From: Microvirga sp. BSC39
GTDB taxonomy: Bacteria; Pseudomonadota; Alphaproteobacteria; Rhizobiales; Beijerinckiaceae
NCBI RefSeq assembly: GCF_000739015.1
Contig: NZ_JPUG01000065.1
Coordinates: 1 to 64,000 of the forward strand
Length of the DNA: 64,000 nucleotides
Direction of reading: 5' to 3'
Within the stretch, counting starts at the first letter, position 1. Every line of letters starts with the position of its first letter. The position numbers and the translations under genes were made by a program. The notes under the pieces were generated by a model, which searched no databases, was not told where the DNA came from, and saw nothing but the letters and a program-made list of their open reading frames with translations. Positions 25,875 to 34,193 of the stretch are shown piece after piece.

Positions 25875-27875
25875 CTATGCGAACTCCAGGATCACGGCAT
25901 CGACCGCGAGGCTGTCGCCCTCCTTGGCATGGATCTTGGAGATGGTGCCGTCGCGCTCGGCGCGCAACACGTTCTCCATCTTCATCGCCTCGACGATGCA
26001 GAGCGGCTCGCCGGCCTTGACCTCCTGGCCCTGGGCGACGCTGATCGCCTTCACGAGACCTGGCATTGGGCACAGCAGCTGCTTGCCCGTATCGGCTTCC
26101 AGCCGCTCCGGCATCAGGGCGGCGAGTTCCGCCTCGCGCTTGGTGTAGACCTTGACCTCAGCGGAAGCTCCGGCGTGAGACAGCGCAACGCCGTTGAGGA
26201 TCGGCCGCACCTGCACGGCAAAGGCTTCGCCGCCCAAAGTGCCGGTCCAGACCGGCTGGCCCGGCGCCCAATCCGAGACGATCGGCAAAGCCTGACCGTT
26301 GATCACCACTGCGAAGCCGCCGTCGATATCCTCGACCGTCACCTCATGGCGCTCTTTGCCCAGCATCACCACGCGCTCGCGCTCGAAGCGCAGACTGGCG
26401 GCAGAGCGCATCTGACCCGAAATGTGGCGCTTGCGTTCGTTGAGCAGGTGATCGATGGCAGCGCCCACAGCCGCAATGCGAAGGGCCACCTCGCCTTCGG
26501 GTGCCGGCGCCCTGAAGCCTTGCGGGAATTCCTCGGCAATGAAGCCTGTGGAGAGCTTGCCCGATTGCCAGCGCGGATGCTGCATCAGGGCCGTGAGGAA
26601 CGGGATGTTGTGGCGAATGCCCTCGATGGCAAAGGCGTCGAGTGCAGTTGCCTGAGCCTCGATGGCCTGGAGGCGTGTCGGCGCATGGGTCACGAGCTTG
26701 GCGATCATCGGATCGTAATAGATCGAAATTTCGCCGCCCTCATAGACGCCGGTGTCGTTGCGCACCGTGACGCCATCCTGCTCGCCCTCGTTCGGCGGTC
26801 GGTAAGTGACGAGGCGGCCCGTGGAGGGCAGGAAGTTGCGAACCGGGTCTTCCGCATAGATGCGGCTTTCCACCGACCAGCCATTGAGCTTCACGTCCGA
26901 CTGCGAGAGGCGCAGCCTCTCGCCAGCGGCGACCCGGATCATCTCCTCCACGAGGTCGATGCCGGTGATCATCTCGGTGACCGGATGCTCCACCTGCAGG
27001 CGGGTGTTCATTTCGAGGAAGTAGAACGACTTGTCCTGGCCGGCCACGAACTCCACCGTTCCGGCGGAATCGTAGCCTACGGCCTTGGCGAGCGCGACCG
27101 CCTGCTCGCCCATGAGGCGGCGGGTCTCCTCGTCGAGGAGCGGCGACGGGGCCTCTTCAATGACCTTCTGGTTGCGGCGCTGGATCGAGCACTCACGCTC
27201 ACCGAGATAGATGACGTTCCCGTGCTTGTCGCCCAGCACCTGGATCTCGATGTGGCGCGGGTCGGTGATGAACTTCTCGACGAAGACGCGGCTGTCGCCG
27301 AAAGAGCTGGCAGCCTCGGACGTGGCGCGGGCGAAGCCCTCCGCCACCTCGTCGGCGGAGTAGGCGATGCGCATGCCCTTGCCCCCGCCGCCGGCGGAGG
27401 CCTTGATCATGACCGGATAGCCGATCTCGTTGGCGATGGTCACCGCCTGCTCCGGACCCTCGATGACGCCGAGATATCCCGGCACCGTGGAAACCTTGGC
27501 AGCGGCGGCCGCCTTCTTCGACTCGATCTTGTCGCCCATGGCGGCAATGGCGCCAGGATTAGGGCCGATGAACACGATACCGGCCTCGGCCAGCGCCTTC
27601 GGGAAGGCCTCGCGCTCGGACAGGAAGCCGTAGCCCGGATGGACCGCCTGGGCGCCCGTTGCCTTACAGGCTTCGATGATCTTCTCGATCACCAGATACG
27701 ACTGGGCGGCGGCGGCCGGGCCGATATGGACGGCCTCGTCGGCCATCTCCACGTGCAGCGCGTCCCGGTCGGCATCGGAATAGACGGCAACCGTCTTGAT
27801 GCCCATGCGCCGGGCGGTCTTGATGACCCGGCACGCGATTTCACCCCGGTTGGCAATCAGGATCTTGTCGAACAT
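25875..27875 (-). CDS. pccA: Propionyl-CoA carboxylase alpha subunit (biotin carboxylase/BCCP)
   Basis: Biotin-dependent subunit of propionyl-CoA carboxylase, feeding the methylmalonyl-CoA route. Domains in order: biotin carboxylase (1 to about 450; FDKILIANRGEIACRVIKTA, ATP-grasp loop KASAGGGGKGMRI, catalytic EMNTRLQVEHPVTEMITGID), a linker/BT domain, and a biotinyl domain ending the protein with CPMPGLVKAISVAQGQEV and EAMKMENVLRAERDG (biotinylated Lys in AMKM). The 666-aa length matches alphaproteobacterial PccA. The text is closer to PccA than to MccA. Its partner pccB lies about 6.3 kb away on the same strand, with unrelated genes between. Confidence 0.94.
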   Translation of the reverse strand: MFDKILIANRGEIACRVIKTARRMGIKTVAVYSDADRDALHVEMADEAVHIGPAAAAQSYLVIEKIIEACKATGAQAVHPGYGFLSEREAFPKALAEAGIVFIGPNPGAIAAMGDKIESKKAAAAAKVSTVPGYLGVIEGPEQAVTIANEIGYPVMIKASAGGGGKGMRIAYSADEVAEGFARATSEAASSFGDSRVFVEKFITDPRHIEIQVLGDKHGNVIYLGERECSIQRRNQKVIEEAPSPLLDEETRRLMGEQAVALAKAVGYDSAGTVEFVAGQDKSFYFLEMNTRLQVEHPVTEMITGIDLVEEMIRVAAGERLRLSQSDVKLNGWSVESRIYAEDPVRNFLPSTGRLVTYRPPNEGEQDGVTVRNDTGVYEGGEISIYYDPMIAKLVTHAPTRLQAIEAQATALDAFAIEGIRHNIPFLTALMQHPRWQSGKLSTGFIAEEFPQGFRAPAPEGEVALRIAAVGAAIDHLLNERKRHISGQMRSAASLRFERERVVMLGKERHEVTVEDIDGGFAVVINGQALPIVSDWAPGQPVWTGTLGGEAFAVQVRPILNGVALSHAGASAEVKVYTKREAELAALMPERLEADTGKQLLCPMPGLVKAISVAQGQEVKAGEPLCIVEAMKMENVLRAERDGTISKIHAKEGDSLAVDAVILEFA

Positions 27876-27979
27876 GAACCCTCGAACGCTCCAGCCAATA
27901 ACTAAGCCCCACCTCCGTTACTGCACATCGGTGCCTTGGGGAAGCGGGGCTGGGTCAGCATTTAGCTTTAGAAGATATG

Positions 27980-28393
27980 TCAGGCGGCCATCTGGGACAG
28001 CCTCGCCTGCTGGCGTCCGCGCATGATGAAGTCGAGGAGCGCCACGTCCACATGCCCGGCCTCGTCCAGGATGGCATAGGCGATGCTCATGGCGCTCGGG
28101 GACGGGCCGCTGACCTCCAGGAGGGTGGCGAGCCAGAGGGCGTCGTCGTTGCTGACCGCACCCCGAGGCGCGCGCTTCCAGACCACGAAATCGGCCACGA
28201 GCCTGGTCAGCGCCGCTCCCCAACCATCGACGGCGGTGACGATACGGTCAAGGGCCAGCAGGGACTCGACCTCGATACGGCTCGTGATGCCTTCGAAGAG
28301 AATCTCGTCTTGGAGCATCGCCACGTCATCATCGCAGACATGCCCCCTCTCGGTGGCTCTGTCGATGAAATCGCGAAGTTGATCCTTCAACAT
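27980..28393 (-). CDS. Hypothetical protein, 137 aa
   Basis: Not recognised. A helical protein beginning MLKDQLRDFIDRATERGHVC, then DDDVAMLQDEILFEGITSRI, a Trp-containing middle (VVWKRAPRGAVSNDDALWLA), and a C-terminal region with AYAILDEAGHVDVALLDFIM. No signal peptide or membrane segment. Composition and codon use look like the neighbours and the frame is well preserved, so I take it as real. It lies 104 bp upstream of pccA on the same strand. Confidence 0.7.
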   Translation of the reverse strand: MLKDQLRDFIDRATERGHVCDDDVAMLQDEILFEGITSRIEVESLLALDRIVTAVDGWGAALTRLVADFVVWKRAPRGAVSNDDALWLATLLEVSGPSPSAMSIAYAILDEAGHVDVALLDFIMRGRQQARLSQMAA

Positions 28394-28711
28394 CCGTTTT
28401 GACTCCCGCCGGCTCTTCTTGTCCCAACGCCGGTTGATCGCTTGTGCGAGGTGACATTCACACGGACGGCAGGGCTAAACCGTTAACACGACATGCTGAA
28501 TCGCCGTTGAGGTTAAGCCTTGTTGAGACTCTTTGGTTGCCGGATTCTTGACGTGCCGGATTCCTCAACGTTTGCGCGGATTTGCCGATGACGCTGCTGG
28601 AGCTTTGCAATCCCGCAAGGTCGCCCTTTCCGCACTTCAACGAAGCTTGGTGGTACTTATTTCCCAGACAACGCAGCGCAAACCCGCGCTTGCCCGTTAA
28701 GGAACGCACCC
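28394..28711. other. 318-bp divergent intergenic region
   Basis: Separates the leftward 137-aa gene from the rightward ring-cleaving dioxygenase gene. It contains a lower-GC stretch near 28480-28560 that probably holds the promoters. No gene, strong palindrome or known RNA motif was recognised. Confidence 0.45.
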
Positions 28712-29641
28712 ATGCGGCACCACGGCATCCATCACGTCACCGCCATTGCAGGCCCTGCCCGTCGCAACCTCGATTTCTACACCCGGGCGCTCGGCCTGCG
28801 CCTCGTCAAGAAGACCGTCAACTTCGACGATCCAGGCACGTACCACTTCTATTTCGGCGACAGCCTCGGCCAGCCCGGCTCGATCCTGACCTTCTTCCCC
28901 TGGGAGCACGTGGCGCCCGGACGGAACGGCATCGGCACAACCCAGGAGACCGCATTCCGCGTGCCCGAGGGCTCCCTCGGCTTCTGGATGCACCACTTCA
29001 TCGAGCAGGGCGTTGAGCACGGCACGGTGGAGAAGCGCCTCGGGCAAAGCGTGCTGACCTTCAAGGACCCGCACGGCACGAGCCTGTCGCTCGTCGGCAT
29101 TCCGAATGCCGAGACCGAGGAGGCTTGGAATGTGGACGGCATCCCGGCAGAGCACGCCATCCGTGGCCTGGAGGGCGTCACCCTTCTGGTCGACAACGGC
29201 GAGCGGACGGGCGCGATCCTGACGGACGTGTTCGGCTTCACCGAGGCAGCCCGCGAGGGCTCCCTCGTGCGCTACAAGACGGAGGCACTCATGGGCAGCA
29301 CGGTCGACATCCGCAGCGCCGGCGGCTTCCTGCCCGGCCGGATGGGTGGCGGCTCCGTGCACCACGTGGCTTTCCGCGCCAAGGACGATGCCGATCAGGC
29401 CGAGATGGTGAAAAAGCTCGCCGAGAACCACGGCCTCCAGACGACGGAGCAGAAGGACCGCAACTACTTCCGGTCCGTCTACTTCCGTGAGCCAGGCGGC
29501 ATCCTGTTCGAGATCGCCACCGACGAGCCAGGCTTTGCAGCCGACGAGGCACAGGAGCGGCTGGGCAACGAGTTGAAGCTTCCGGCGTTTCTGGAGCCGC
29601 GTCGGAGCGACATCGAGGCCCGTCTGCCTGAGCTGGCTTGA
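28712..29641 (+). CDS. Ring-cleaving dioxygenase of the glyoxalase/VOC superfamily (MhqO-like)
   Basis: Two VOC modules. The first opens MRHHGIHHVTAIAGPARRNL and continues FYTRALGLRLVKKTVNFDDP; the second contains RMGGGSVHHVAFRAKDDADQ. Metal ligands are the paired His in GIHHVTA, His in VHHVAF and Glu in PGGILFEIATDEPGF. The 309-aa length and text such as GDSLGQPGSILTFFPWEH match the MhqO/MhqA/CatE-type proteins that cleave hydroquinone-like rings. An MhqD-like hydrolase follows 45 bp downstream, the same pairing known from quinone-resistance operons of Bacillus. No MarR-type regulator is visible beside it. Confidence 0.9.
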   Translation: MRHHGIHHVTAIAGPARRNLDFYTRALGLRLVKKTVNFDDPGTYHFYFGDSLGQPGSILTFFPWEHVAPGRNGIGTTQETAFRVPEGSLGFWMHHFIEQGVEHGTVEKRLGQSVLTFKDPHGTSLSLVGIPNAETEEAWNVDGIPAEHAIRGLEGVTLLVDNGERTGAILTDVFGFTEAAREGSLVRYKTEALMGSTVDIRSAGGFLPGRMGGGSVHHVAFRAKDDADQAEMVKKLAENHGLQTTEQKDRNYFRSVYFREPGGILFEIATDEPGFAADEAQERLGNELKLPAFLEPRRSDIEARLPELA

Positions 29642-29649
29642 ACCAAAAG

Positions 29650-29673
29650 CCCTCTCCCCTTTGCGGGAGAGGG
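29650..29673. repeat. Hairpin between dioxygenase and hydrolase genes
   Basis: Perfect 9-bp stem ccctctccc / gggagaggg with a 6-nt loop in the 45-bp gap. The same ccctctccc/gggagaggg stem recurs in the gap after the sugar-binding protein at 53010-53033. It may be a transcript-stabilising or partial attenuating element. Confidence 0.55.
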
Positions 29674-29686
29674 ACAGGAGCATCCG

Positions 29687-30295
29687 ATGACCGAACTGTC
29701 CTTCATCCACCGCTTTGAGCCCGCCACGGACCCGTCCCGGCCGCCTCTCCTGCTGCTCCACGGCACGGGTGGCGACGAGAACGATCTTCTGGGTCTCGGC
29801 CGCATGATCTCCCCCGGCTCCGCTCTGCTCTCCCCGCGCGGCAAGATCCTGGAGAACGGCATGCCCCGCTTCTTCCGGCGCCTTGCCGAAGGGGTGTTCG
29901 ACGAGGACGACGTGCGGTTCCGCGCGAACGAGCTTGCTGAATTCGTCGCCGAAGCGCGCAAGGAATACGGGCTTCAGGCGCCTATCGCGGTCGGCTTCTC
30001 CAACGGCGCCAATATCGCCGCCGCCATGCTGATGCTGCGCCCCGACGCACTGGCCGGCGCGGCGCTGCTGCGGGCCATGGTGCCGCTCGCCCAGGCTCCA
30101 GCGGTGGACCTCGCTGGCAAGCGGGTGCTGATGATCTCAGGCGCCATGGACCCGATCATTCCGGCGGAAAACTCGAAGAGCCTTGCCGCGTCGCTGTCCG
30201 CATCCGGTGCCGCCGTTCAGCACGAGATCCTGCCGGCAGGTCACAACCTGTCGCAGACGGATCTGCAGCTGCTGGTGAGGTGGTTCGGTCAGTAG
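29687..30295 (+). CDS. Alpha/beta hydrolase, phospholipase/carboxylesterase family (MhqD-like)
   Basis: Short serine hydrolase with alpha/beta fold: oxyanion strand PLLLLHGTGGDENDLLGLGR, nucleophile elbow AVGFSNGANIAAAMLML (Ser in GFSNG), the acid in MISGAMDPIIPAENS, and the catalytic His in LPAGHNLSQTDL. The 202-aa length is usual. GGAG lies 8 nt before the ATG. Pairing with the dioxygenase upstream suggests joint action on quinone or hydroquinone adducts; this follows from gene order in other bacteria and is not shown by the sequence alone. Confidence 0.9.
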   Translation: MTELSFIHRFEPATDPSRPPLLLLHGTGGDENDLLGLGRMISPGSALLSPRGKILENGMPRFFRRLAEGVFDEDDVRFRANELAEFVAEARKEYGLQAPIAVGFSNGANIAAAMLMLRPDALAGAALLRAMVPLAQAPAVDLAGKRVLMISGAMDPIIPAENSKSLAASLSASGAAVQHEILPAGHNLSQTDLQLLVRWFGQ

Positions 30296-30312
30296 TCCCT
30301 CAGAGCCTCCAC

Positions 30313-30444
30313 TGTCATCCCCGCGAAGGCGGGGATCCATAACCGCTGACGGTGCAAGAAGAGGTTGAACGGCTTCCTTTTCATCCATCCAAGGGCCGTC
30401 GTGTTTATGGATTCCGGGCTCTGCTGCCCAGCCCCGGAATGACA
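30313..30444. repeat. Compound palindromic intergenic element
   Basis: About 131 bp beginning tgtcatccccgcgaaggcgg and ending agccccggaatgaca. The outer arms pair (tgtcatcc / ggaatgaca), as do gggatccataa and ttatggattcc further in, and each side has its own local hairpin. This is the form of widespread Rhizobiales extragenic palindromes. It is unrelated to copies A and B apart from style. Confidence 0.65.
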
Positions 30445-30466
30445 GAGAGGGTTTCAATTACACCCC

Positions 30467-30491
30467 CATGGCCGGGTTCGTCCCGGCCATG
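30467..30491. repeat. Half-copy of the A/B palindromic repeat
   Basis: The sequence catggccgggttcgtcccgg plus ccatg is a single palindrome matching the outer hairpin of copies A (7487) and B (20818). It lies just before the stop of the cysteine synthase-like gene. Confidence 0.65.
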
Positions 30492-30497
30492 CACGTC

Positions 30498-31643
30498 TTA
30501 GGAAGCAGCCAGGACCCCGGTCTCGAAGAACCGTTCCATCGCCTCCTCGGCGGCCTTGATGCAGATGCCGCGGCATTCGAGCCAGGCATCGTTGAAATGC
30601 GTGCTGCGGTAGCGCTCGCCGGAATCGCACAGGAGCGTCACGACCGAACCCTTTTCGCCGTTCCGCACCATCTCTTCGATGACCTGCGCCGCGGCCCAGA
30701 GATTGGTGCCCGTGGAGCCGCCGCAGGAACGGCCGATGCGGAGTGAGAGCACCCGCGCGGCCGCGATGCTCGCCGCATCCGGCACCGCGTAAACGCGGTC
30801 GATGAGCTCCGGCACGAAGGACGGCTCGCAGCGCGGACGGCCGATGCCCTCGATCACCGAGGGCGGCCCTGACACGGTGCAGACCTGCCGGTCCGCTAGG
30901 TGGCGATGGAACACGGACGCTTCCGGGTCGGCCAGGCACAGCCGCGTCGGCAGGCGGCGATAGCGGATGTAGCGCCCGAGCGTGGCCGAGGTGCCGCCGG
31001 TCCCCGCCCCCACCACGATCCAGCTCGGGATCGGATGCTCCTCGTGGCCCATCTGGCTGAAGATCGACTCGGCGATGTTGTTGTTGCCGCGCCAGTCCGT
31101 CGCCCGCTCGGCATAGGTGAACTGGTCCATGTAATGGCCCCCCAGTTCCTCGGCCAGCCGCGCGCTCTCCGCATACATCTCGGCGGGTGAGCCCACAAAA
31201 TGGCTCTCGCCGCCATAAAAGGCGATCTGGGCGATCTTCTCGGCGGATGTGGAGCGCGGCATCACGGCGATGAAGCGCAGGCCCAGCATCTGGGCGAAAT
31301 AGGCCTCCGACACGGCGGTCGAGCCGCTCGAGGCCTCGATGATCGGGGTGCTCGGCCCGATCCAGCCGTTGCACAACCCGTAGAGAAACAACGACCGCGC
31401 CAGCCGGTGCTTCAGGCTGCCCGAGGGATGGGTCGACTCATCCTTGAGATAGAGTTCAATGCCCGGCACCGCCGGCAGCGGTACGCGCAGCAGATGCGTA
31501 TCCGACGAGCGGTTGAAATCCGCCTCGATGGTTTGGATGGCGGTGGAGACCCAGTCGCGGTTGCACGCAGTCTTCAGGGGCATATGTCGATGGGCCTCGC
31601 CGACAGCGCCCGCACCGGACGATTCCAGGTTGGGGCTGTTCAC
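30498..31643 (-). CDS. PLP-dependent cysteine synthase-like protein (Cds1-like)
   Basis: Fold type II PLP enzyme. The PLP lysine is in [15 protein letters not shown], the phosphate-binding loop appears as [20 protein letters not shown], and the substrate loop as [20 protein letters not shown]. The later part ([39 protein letters not shown]) follows the family end. Length (381 aa) and the SSGSTA motif with the Cys-containing tail resemble mycobacterial-type Cds1 L-cysteine desulfhydrase more than CysK/CysM, but this is by memory of motifs. A GTG at 31643 opens the frame; an internal ATG at 31583 ([11 protein letters not shown]) is an alternative start. Confidence 0.85.
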   Translation of the reverse strand: MNSPNLESSGAGAVGEAHRHMPLKTACNRDWVSTAIQTIEADFNRSSDTHLLRVPLPAVPGIELYLKDESTHPSGSLKHRLARSLFLYGLCNGWIGPSTPIIEASSGSTAVSEAYFAQMLGLRFIAVMPRSTSAEKIAQIAFYGGESHFVGSPAEMYAESARLAEELGGHYMDQFTYAERATDWRGNNNIAESIFSQMGHEEHPIPSWIVVGAGTGGTSATLGRYIRYRRLPTRLCLADPEASVFHRHLADRQVCTVSGPPSVIEGIGRPRCEPSFVPELIDRVYAVPDAASIAAARVLSLRIGRSCGGSTGTNLWAAAQVIEEMVRNGEKGSVVTLLCDSGERYRSTHFNDAWLECRGICIKAAEEAMERFFETGVLAAS

Positions 31644-31697
31644 AGAGACGCCTTATCCGAGGTCGGAGGCCTAGCGCAATGGCTCCATGGCCCTGCC

Positions 31698-32546
31698 TTA
31701 GGGGCGCACGGCTGCCGTGACGGCGGATTGCTGAGGGGCATCGGTCGGCGCAACCATGGAATGGAGGCTGTCGGCGATGAGCTGCGCCATGCAGTCATAG
31801 CCGCGATCGCCCATGTGGAAGCCGTCGCTCGAGAGCATGGAGCCCAGAACATCCGGCGACCTCTCGCCCCAGGCCTTCATCAGGCGGTAGCGCGAGAACA
31901 CCGGCACCTGTTCGGCGGCCCCCGCTGTTCCGACGAGGCGGACGAACCTCTCGTACCGACCGAGATCCTTGATGGCCGGGAAATACTGCTGGTCGACGAG
32001 AAGGACCTCGACGCCAGCGGCCTGCGCGGCATCGATTCCCTGCCGCAGAAGGTCGGAGAACTGCCCCTCGTCGCCGCCCTTGACCGCATCGTTGGTACCG
32101 ACCTGCCAGATCACGAGATCTGGCTTGTCGGCTTTGAGGAGAGCAGCTTCGAGGCGTCCGACGGTCTCGGGGACCGTCTCCCCGCCTTTTCCGGCATTCT
32201 CGATGAGCACTGTGCCCTTCCAGATCCGGGCGAGATCCGCCTGGAGCTGGACCGGATAGGAAAAGGCCGGGGAGGATGCCCCGATGCCCTGGGTGGAGGA
32301 GGATCCGATGGCCAGGATCCGAACAGGCTCACTCTTCTTCAGCCGCGACGCCAATCGCTCCATCTTGGCCTGGACGGACAGGATCGGCTTGGCGCCCGGA
32401 CAGCCAGCCTCGTCCGCCATGGCGGAATAGGTCGTGCCAATGACCAGAAGGGACGCTAACGCGGAAGTTGCCCAGGTGAAACCGACACAAGGCCGGATTG
32501 TCCGGCGCGCTCCAGCTTGGGAGCGGTCGAGCCTTTCTTTTTCCAT
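31698..32546 (-). CDS. SGNH/GDSL hydrolase, secreted
   Basis: Esterase or deacetylase of the SGNH family. An N-terminal region of basic residues leads to a hydrophobic signal stretch (WATSALASLLVIGTTYSAMA). Catalytic blocks are all visible: block I ILAIGSSSTQGIGASS (Ser), block II Gly in ENAGKGGETVPE, block III VGTNDAV (Asn), block V SSDGFHMGDRGYD (Asp and His). The 282-aa protein should act in the periplasm. Its 5' end overlaps the upstream OpgC-like gene by 91 bp, so the two are surely co-transcribed. A glycan O-acyl hydrolase role beside an O-acyltransferase is the natural inference. Confidence 0.88.
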   Translation of the reverse strand: MEKERLDRSQAGARRTIRPCVGFTWATSALASLLVIGTTYSAMADEAGCPGAKPILSVQAKMERLASRLKKSEPVRILAIGSSSTQGIGASSPAFSYPVQLQADLARIWKGTVLIENAGKGGETVPETVGRLEAALLKADKPDLVIWQVGTNDAVKGGDEGQFSDLLRQGIDAAQAAGVEVLLVDQQYFPAIKDLGRYERFVRLVGTAGAAEQVPVFSRYRLMKAWGERSPDVLGSMLSSDGFHMGDRGYDCMAQLIADSLHSMVAPTDAPQQSAVTAAVRP

Positions 32547-33622
32547 TCGAGATATCGTGCCAGTCCGAGAAGTGCGAGAATGCCGAAGAGGGTGAATACC
32601 ATACCCACGACATGCGGACTAGCGGAGGACTTGACGGCTGCCAGCGTCATCATGACTTCCCCGGCAGCACTCAGGACGGACCCAACGGCGAAGACCGGCA
32701 GGGCGTTGCGCCCTAGGCGCGCCATCTCGGCCCCGAAGGTCGTCTTTTCCAGCACCTGCCCCATTCGAAGCTGAGTCACCACATAGGCAAGCGCCAGGAA
32801 GTGAAGCATACGGCCAAGCCCGAGATCGCTCTTAACGAGATCGAAATTGACGAAGGTGCTCCAGAGCAGGTTCGGGTAGAGTCCGAACGCATCCGTCATG
32901 GCGACCGTCGATACGGCGAGGAAGCCTACTGCTCCTGCGAACGCGAAGCGCTGGTAGGCCACACCCGTGCGGACCAGGAAAGCCCCCGTGAAGATTCCGA
33001 TCGTGAACAGGAGCTGCCAGGCGAAGGGGTTGAAGAACCACCGCCCTGGCTCGGGCCAGCTCGGGATCGCCAGCACGTCGGCACGCGCCAGCACATAGAT
33101 GCCGATCGACACCACCGCGGCCAGAGCCACATGGACTCGCATGAGGATCATCGCCACCGGCGCCCACAGCATCAGGGCGATATAAAGGGGCAGGATGTTG
33201 AAGTAGCCCAGTTGATGGCCCAGCAGGAGAATACCCGTGATGCCCCGCGCCGTATCGTCGAACACGGCGCCACGGCCATGAGCCTCCAGCATCCCGATAT
33301 CGTTGCTGACCACATAGCCGACGGAGAACAAAGCCACAGCCGCGCCGGTCATGATGAGATGCATGCGGTAGAGCTCGAACGAGCGTCGGAAGCAGCGCCT
33401 GACGACACCGAGAACATCGCCCTTGGGCAGCCGCGGATAGTAGACGAGCGCGACGGAGAGGCCCGAGATGAACACGAAGGCCTCGGCCGCGTCGGAGAAG
33501 CCGTAATTGCGCGGCGTCATGTGCTCGAGGATGTTCCCCGGAATATGGTTCACGAAGATGATGACGAGGACGAGTCCGCGCCAGAAATCGATCACCGTGT
33601 TGCGGCCGCTCTGGGCGTGCAT
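32456..33622 (-). CDS. OpgC-domain membrane acyltransferase
   Basis: Integral membrane protein of the OpgC/acyltransferase-3 type, 388 aa with about ten hydrophobic helices. The N-terminus RNTVIDFWRGLVLVIIFVNH has the family's DxxRG motif, with IVNHIPG-like His after it, and NYGFSDAAEAFVFISGLSVA follows the OpgC pattern. In other proteobacteria OpgC adds succinyl groups to periplasmic glucans. The 3' end overlaps the SGNH hydrolase gene. The pair lies 3.5 kb from a predicted glucan secretion locus, but a link is inference. Confidence 0.88.
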   Translation of the reverse strand: MHAQSGRNTVIDFWRGLVLVIIFVNHIPGNILEHMTPRNYGFSDAAEAFVFISGLSVALVYYPRLPKGDVLGVVRRCFRRSFELYRMHLIMTGAAVALFSVGYVVSNDIGMLEAHGRGAVFDDTARGITGILLLGHQLGYFNILPLYIALMLWAPVAMILMRVHVALAAVVSIGIYVLARADVLAIPSWPEPGRWFFNPFAWQLLFTIGIFTGAFLVRTGVAYQRFAFAGAVGFLAVSTVAMTDAFGLYPNLLWSTFVNFDLVKSDLGLGRMLHFLALAYVVTQLRMGQVLEKTTFGAEMARLGRNALPVFAVGSVLSAAGEVMMTLAAVKSSASPHVVGMVFTLFGILALLGLARYLEWKKKGSTAPKLERAGQSGLVSVSPGQLPR

Positions 33623-33856
33623 TCCCGATCCTCTGAATTTTTAGGTGACGGCAGAACGCCGGAAACGGCTAAGGGATCCGAAGATCGTCATCAACTCTTC
33701 GAGACAGATTCGGTCCGCCAGGGGGTATCACAAATCCGCGACTCGGAGGCAAGCGTGACAGAGCACCGTGCATGATCGTTTTGACGAGCAAGGACCCGCG
33801 CGCTAGCCTTCAACTCTGCTCCTGCCTTCGTCTTTCAACTTCAAAAAGGAATACTC

Positions 33857-34129
33857 GTGCGAAGCTGCATCGTCGCGCTTATTGCTGTTACGTTCATGGC
33901 TGCTGCGGCATCCTCTCCTGGCGCAGCACGTGCTGAGGAAACGCGCTCTCAGCATCAGGAATGGATCCGTAAGCTGGAAACACCTGGCGGTACTTTTTCA
34001 TATGTTCTCGAGATCGAGTCGGAGGATTCCGAGACGATGTCGACAGCACCGAGCGGAACAACGCCGCAGCACAGAAGCTGGCTGAGAAAGCTGGAGACCC
34101 CGGGAGGGACATTCAGTTCGTCGCTCTAA
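33857..34129 (+). CDS. Small secreted protein with duplicated 16-residue motif, 90 aa
   Basis: A signal peptide (MRSCIVALIAVTFMAAAASS, cleavage likely after AARA) is followed by two copies of one motif: HQEWIRKLETPGGTFS at 33-48 and HRSWLRKLETPGGTFS at 72-87, 13 of 16 residues identical. A 23-residue acidic, Ser/Thr-rich linker joins them. The codons of the two copies differ at many synonymous positions, so the protein motif rather than the DNA is conserved. Start is GTG with AAAAGGA 7 nt before. I do not recognise the family. It is transcribed alone between two leftward genes. Confidence 0.75.
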   Translation: MRSCIVALIAVTFMAAAASSPGAARAEETRSQHQEWIRKLETPGGTFSYVLEIESEDSETMSTAPSGTTPQHRSWLRKLETPGGTFSSSL

Positions 34130-34136
34130 ACAGCAA

Positions 34137-34167
34137 GGCAGCCCTGGAACGGTGTTCCAGGGCTGCC
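34137..34167. terminator. Perfect 14-bp hairpin between convergent genes
   Basis: ggcagccctggaac / gttccagggctgcc with a 3-nt loop lies between the small secreted protein gene and the end of pccB. On the minus strand it is followed by ttgctgttt, on the plus strand by no T-run, so it most likely ends pccB transcription and may also work as a two-way stop. Confidence 0.75.
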
Positions 34168-34193
34168 CGGTCGTGACTGGAAGATCTTTCCTC

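Noticed and set aside
25929-27905. 658-codon plus-strand frame opposite pccA
   Set aside because: Complete overlap with a gene that has all biotin carboxylase and biotinyl motifs; the antisense translation has no recognisable domain.
7487-30491. Palindromic repeats as a CRISPR array
   Set aside because: Copies are kilobases apart, inverted relative to one another and lack regular spacers.
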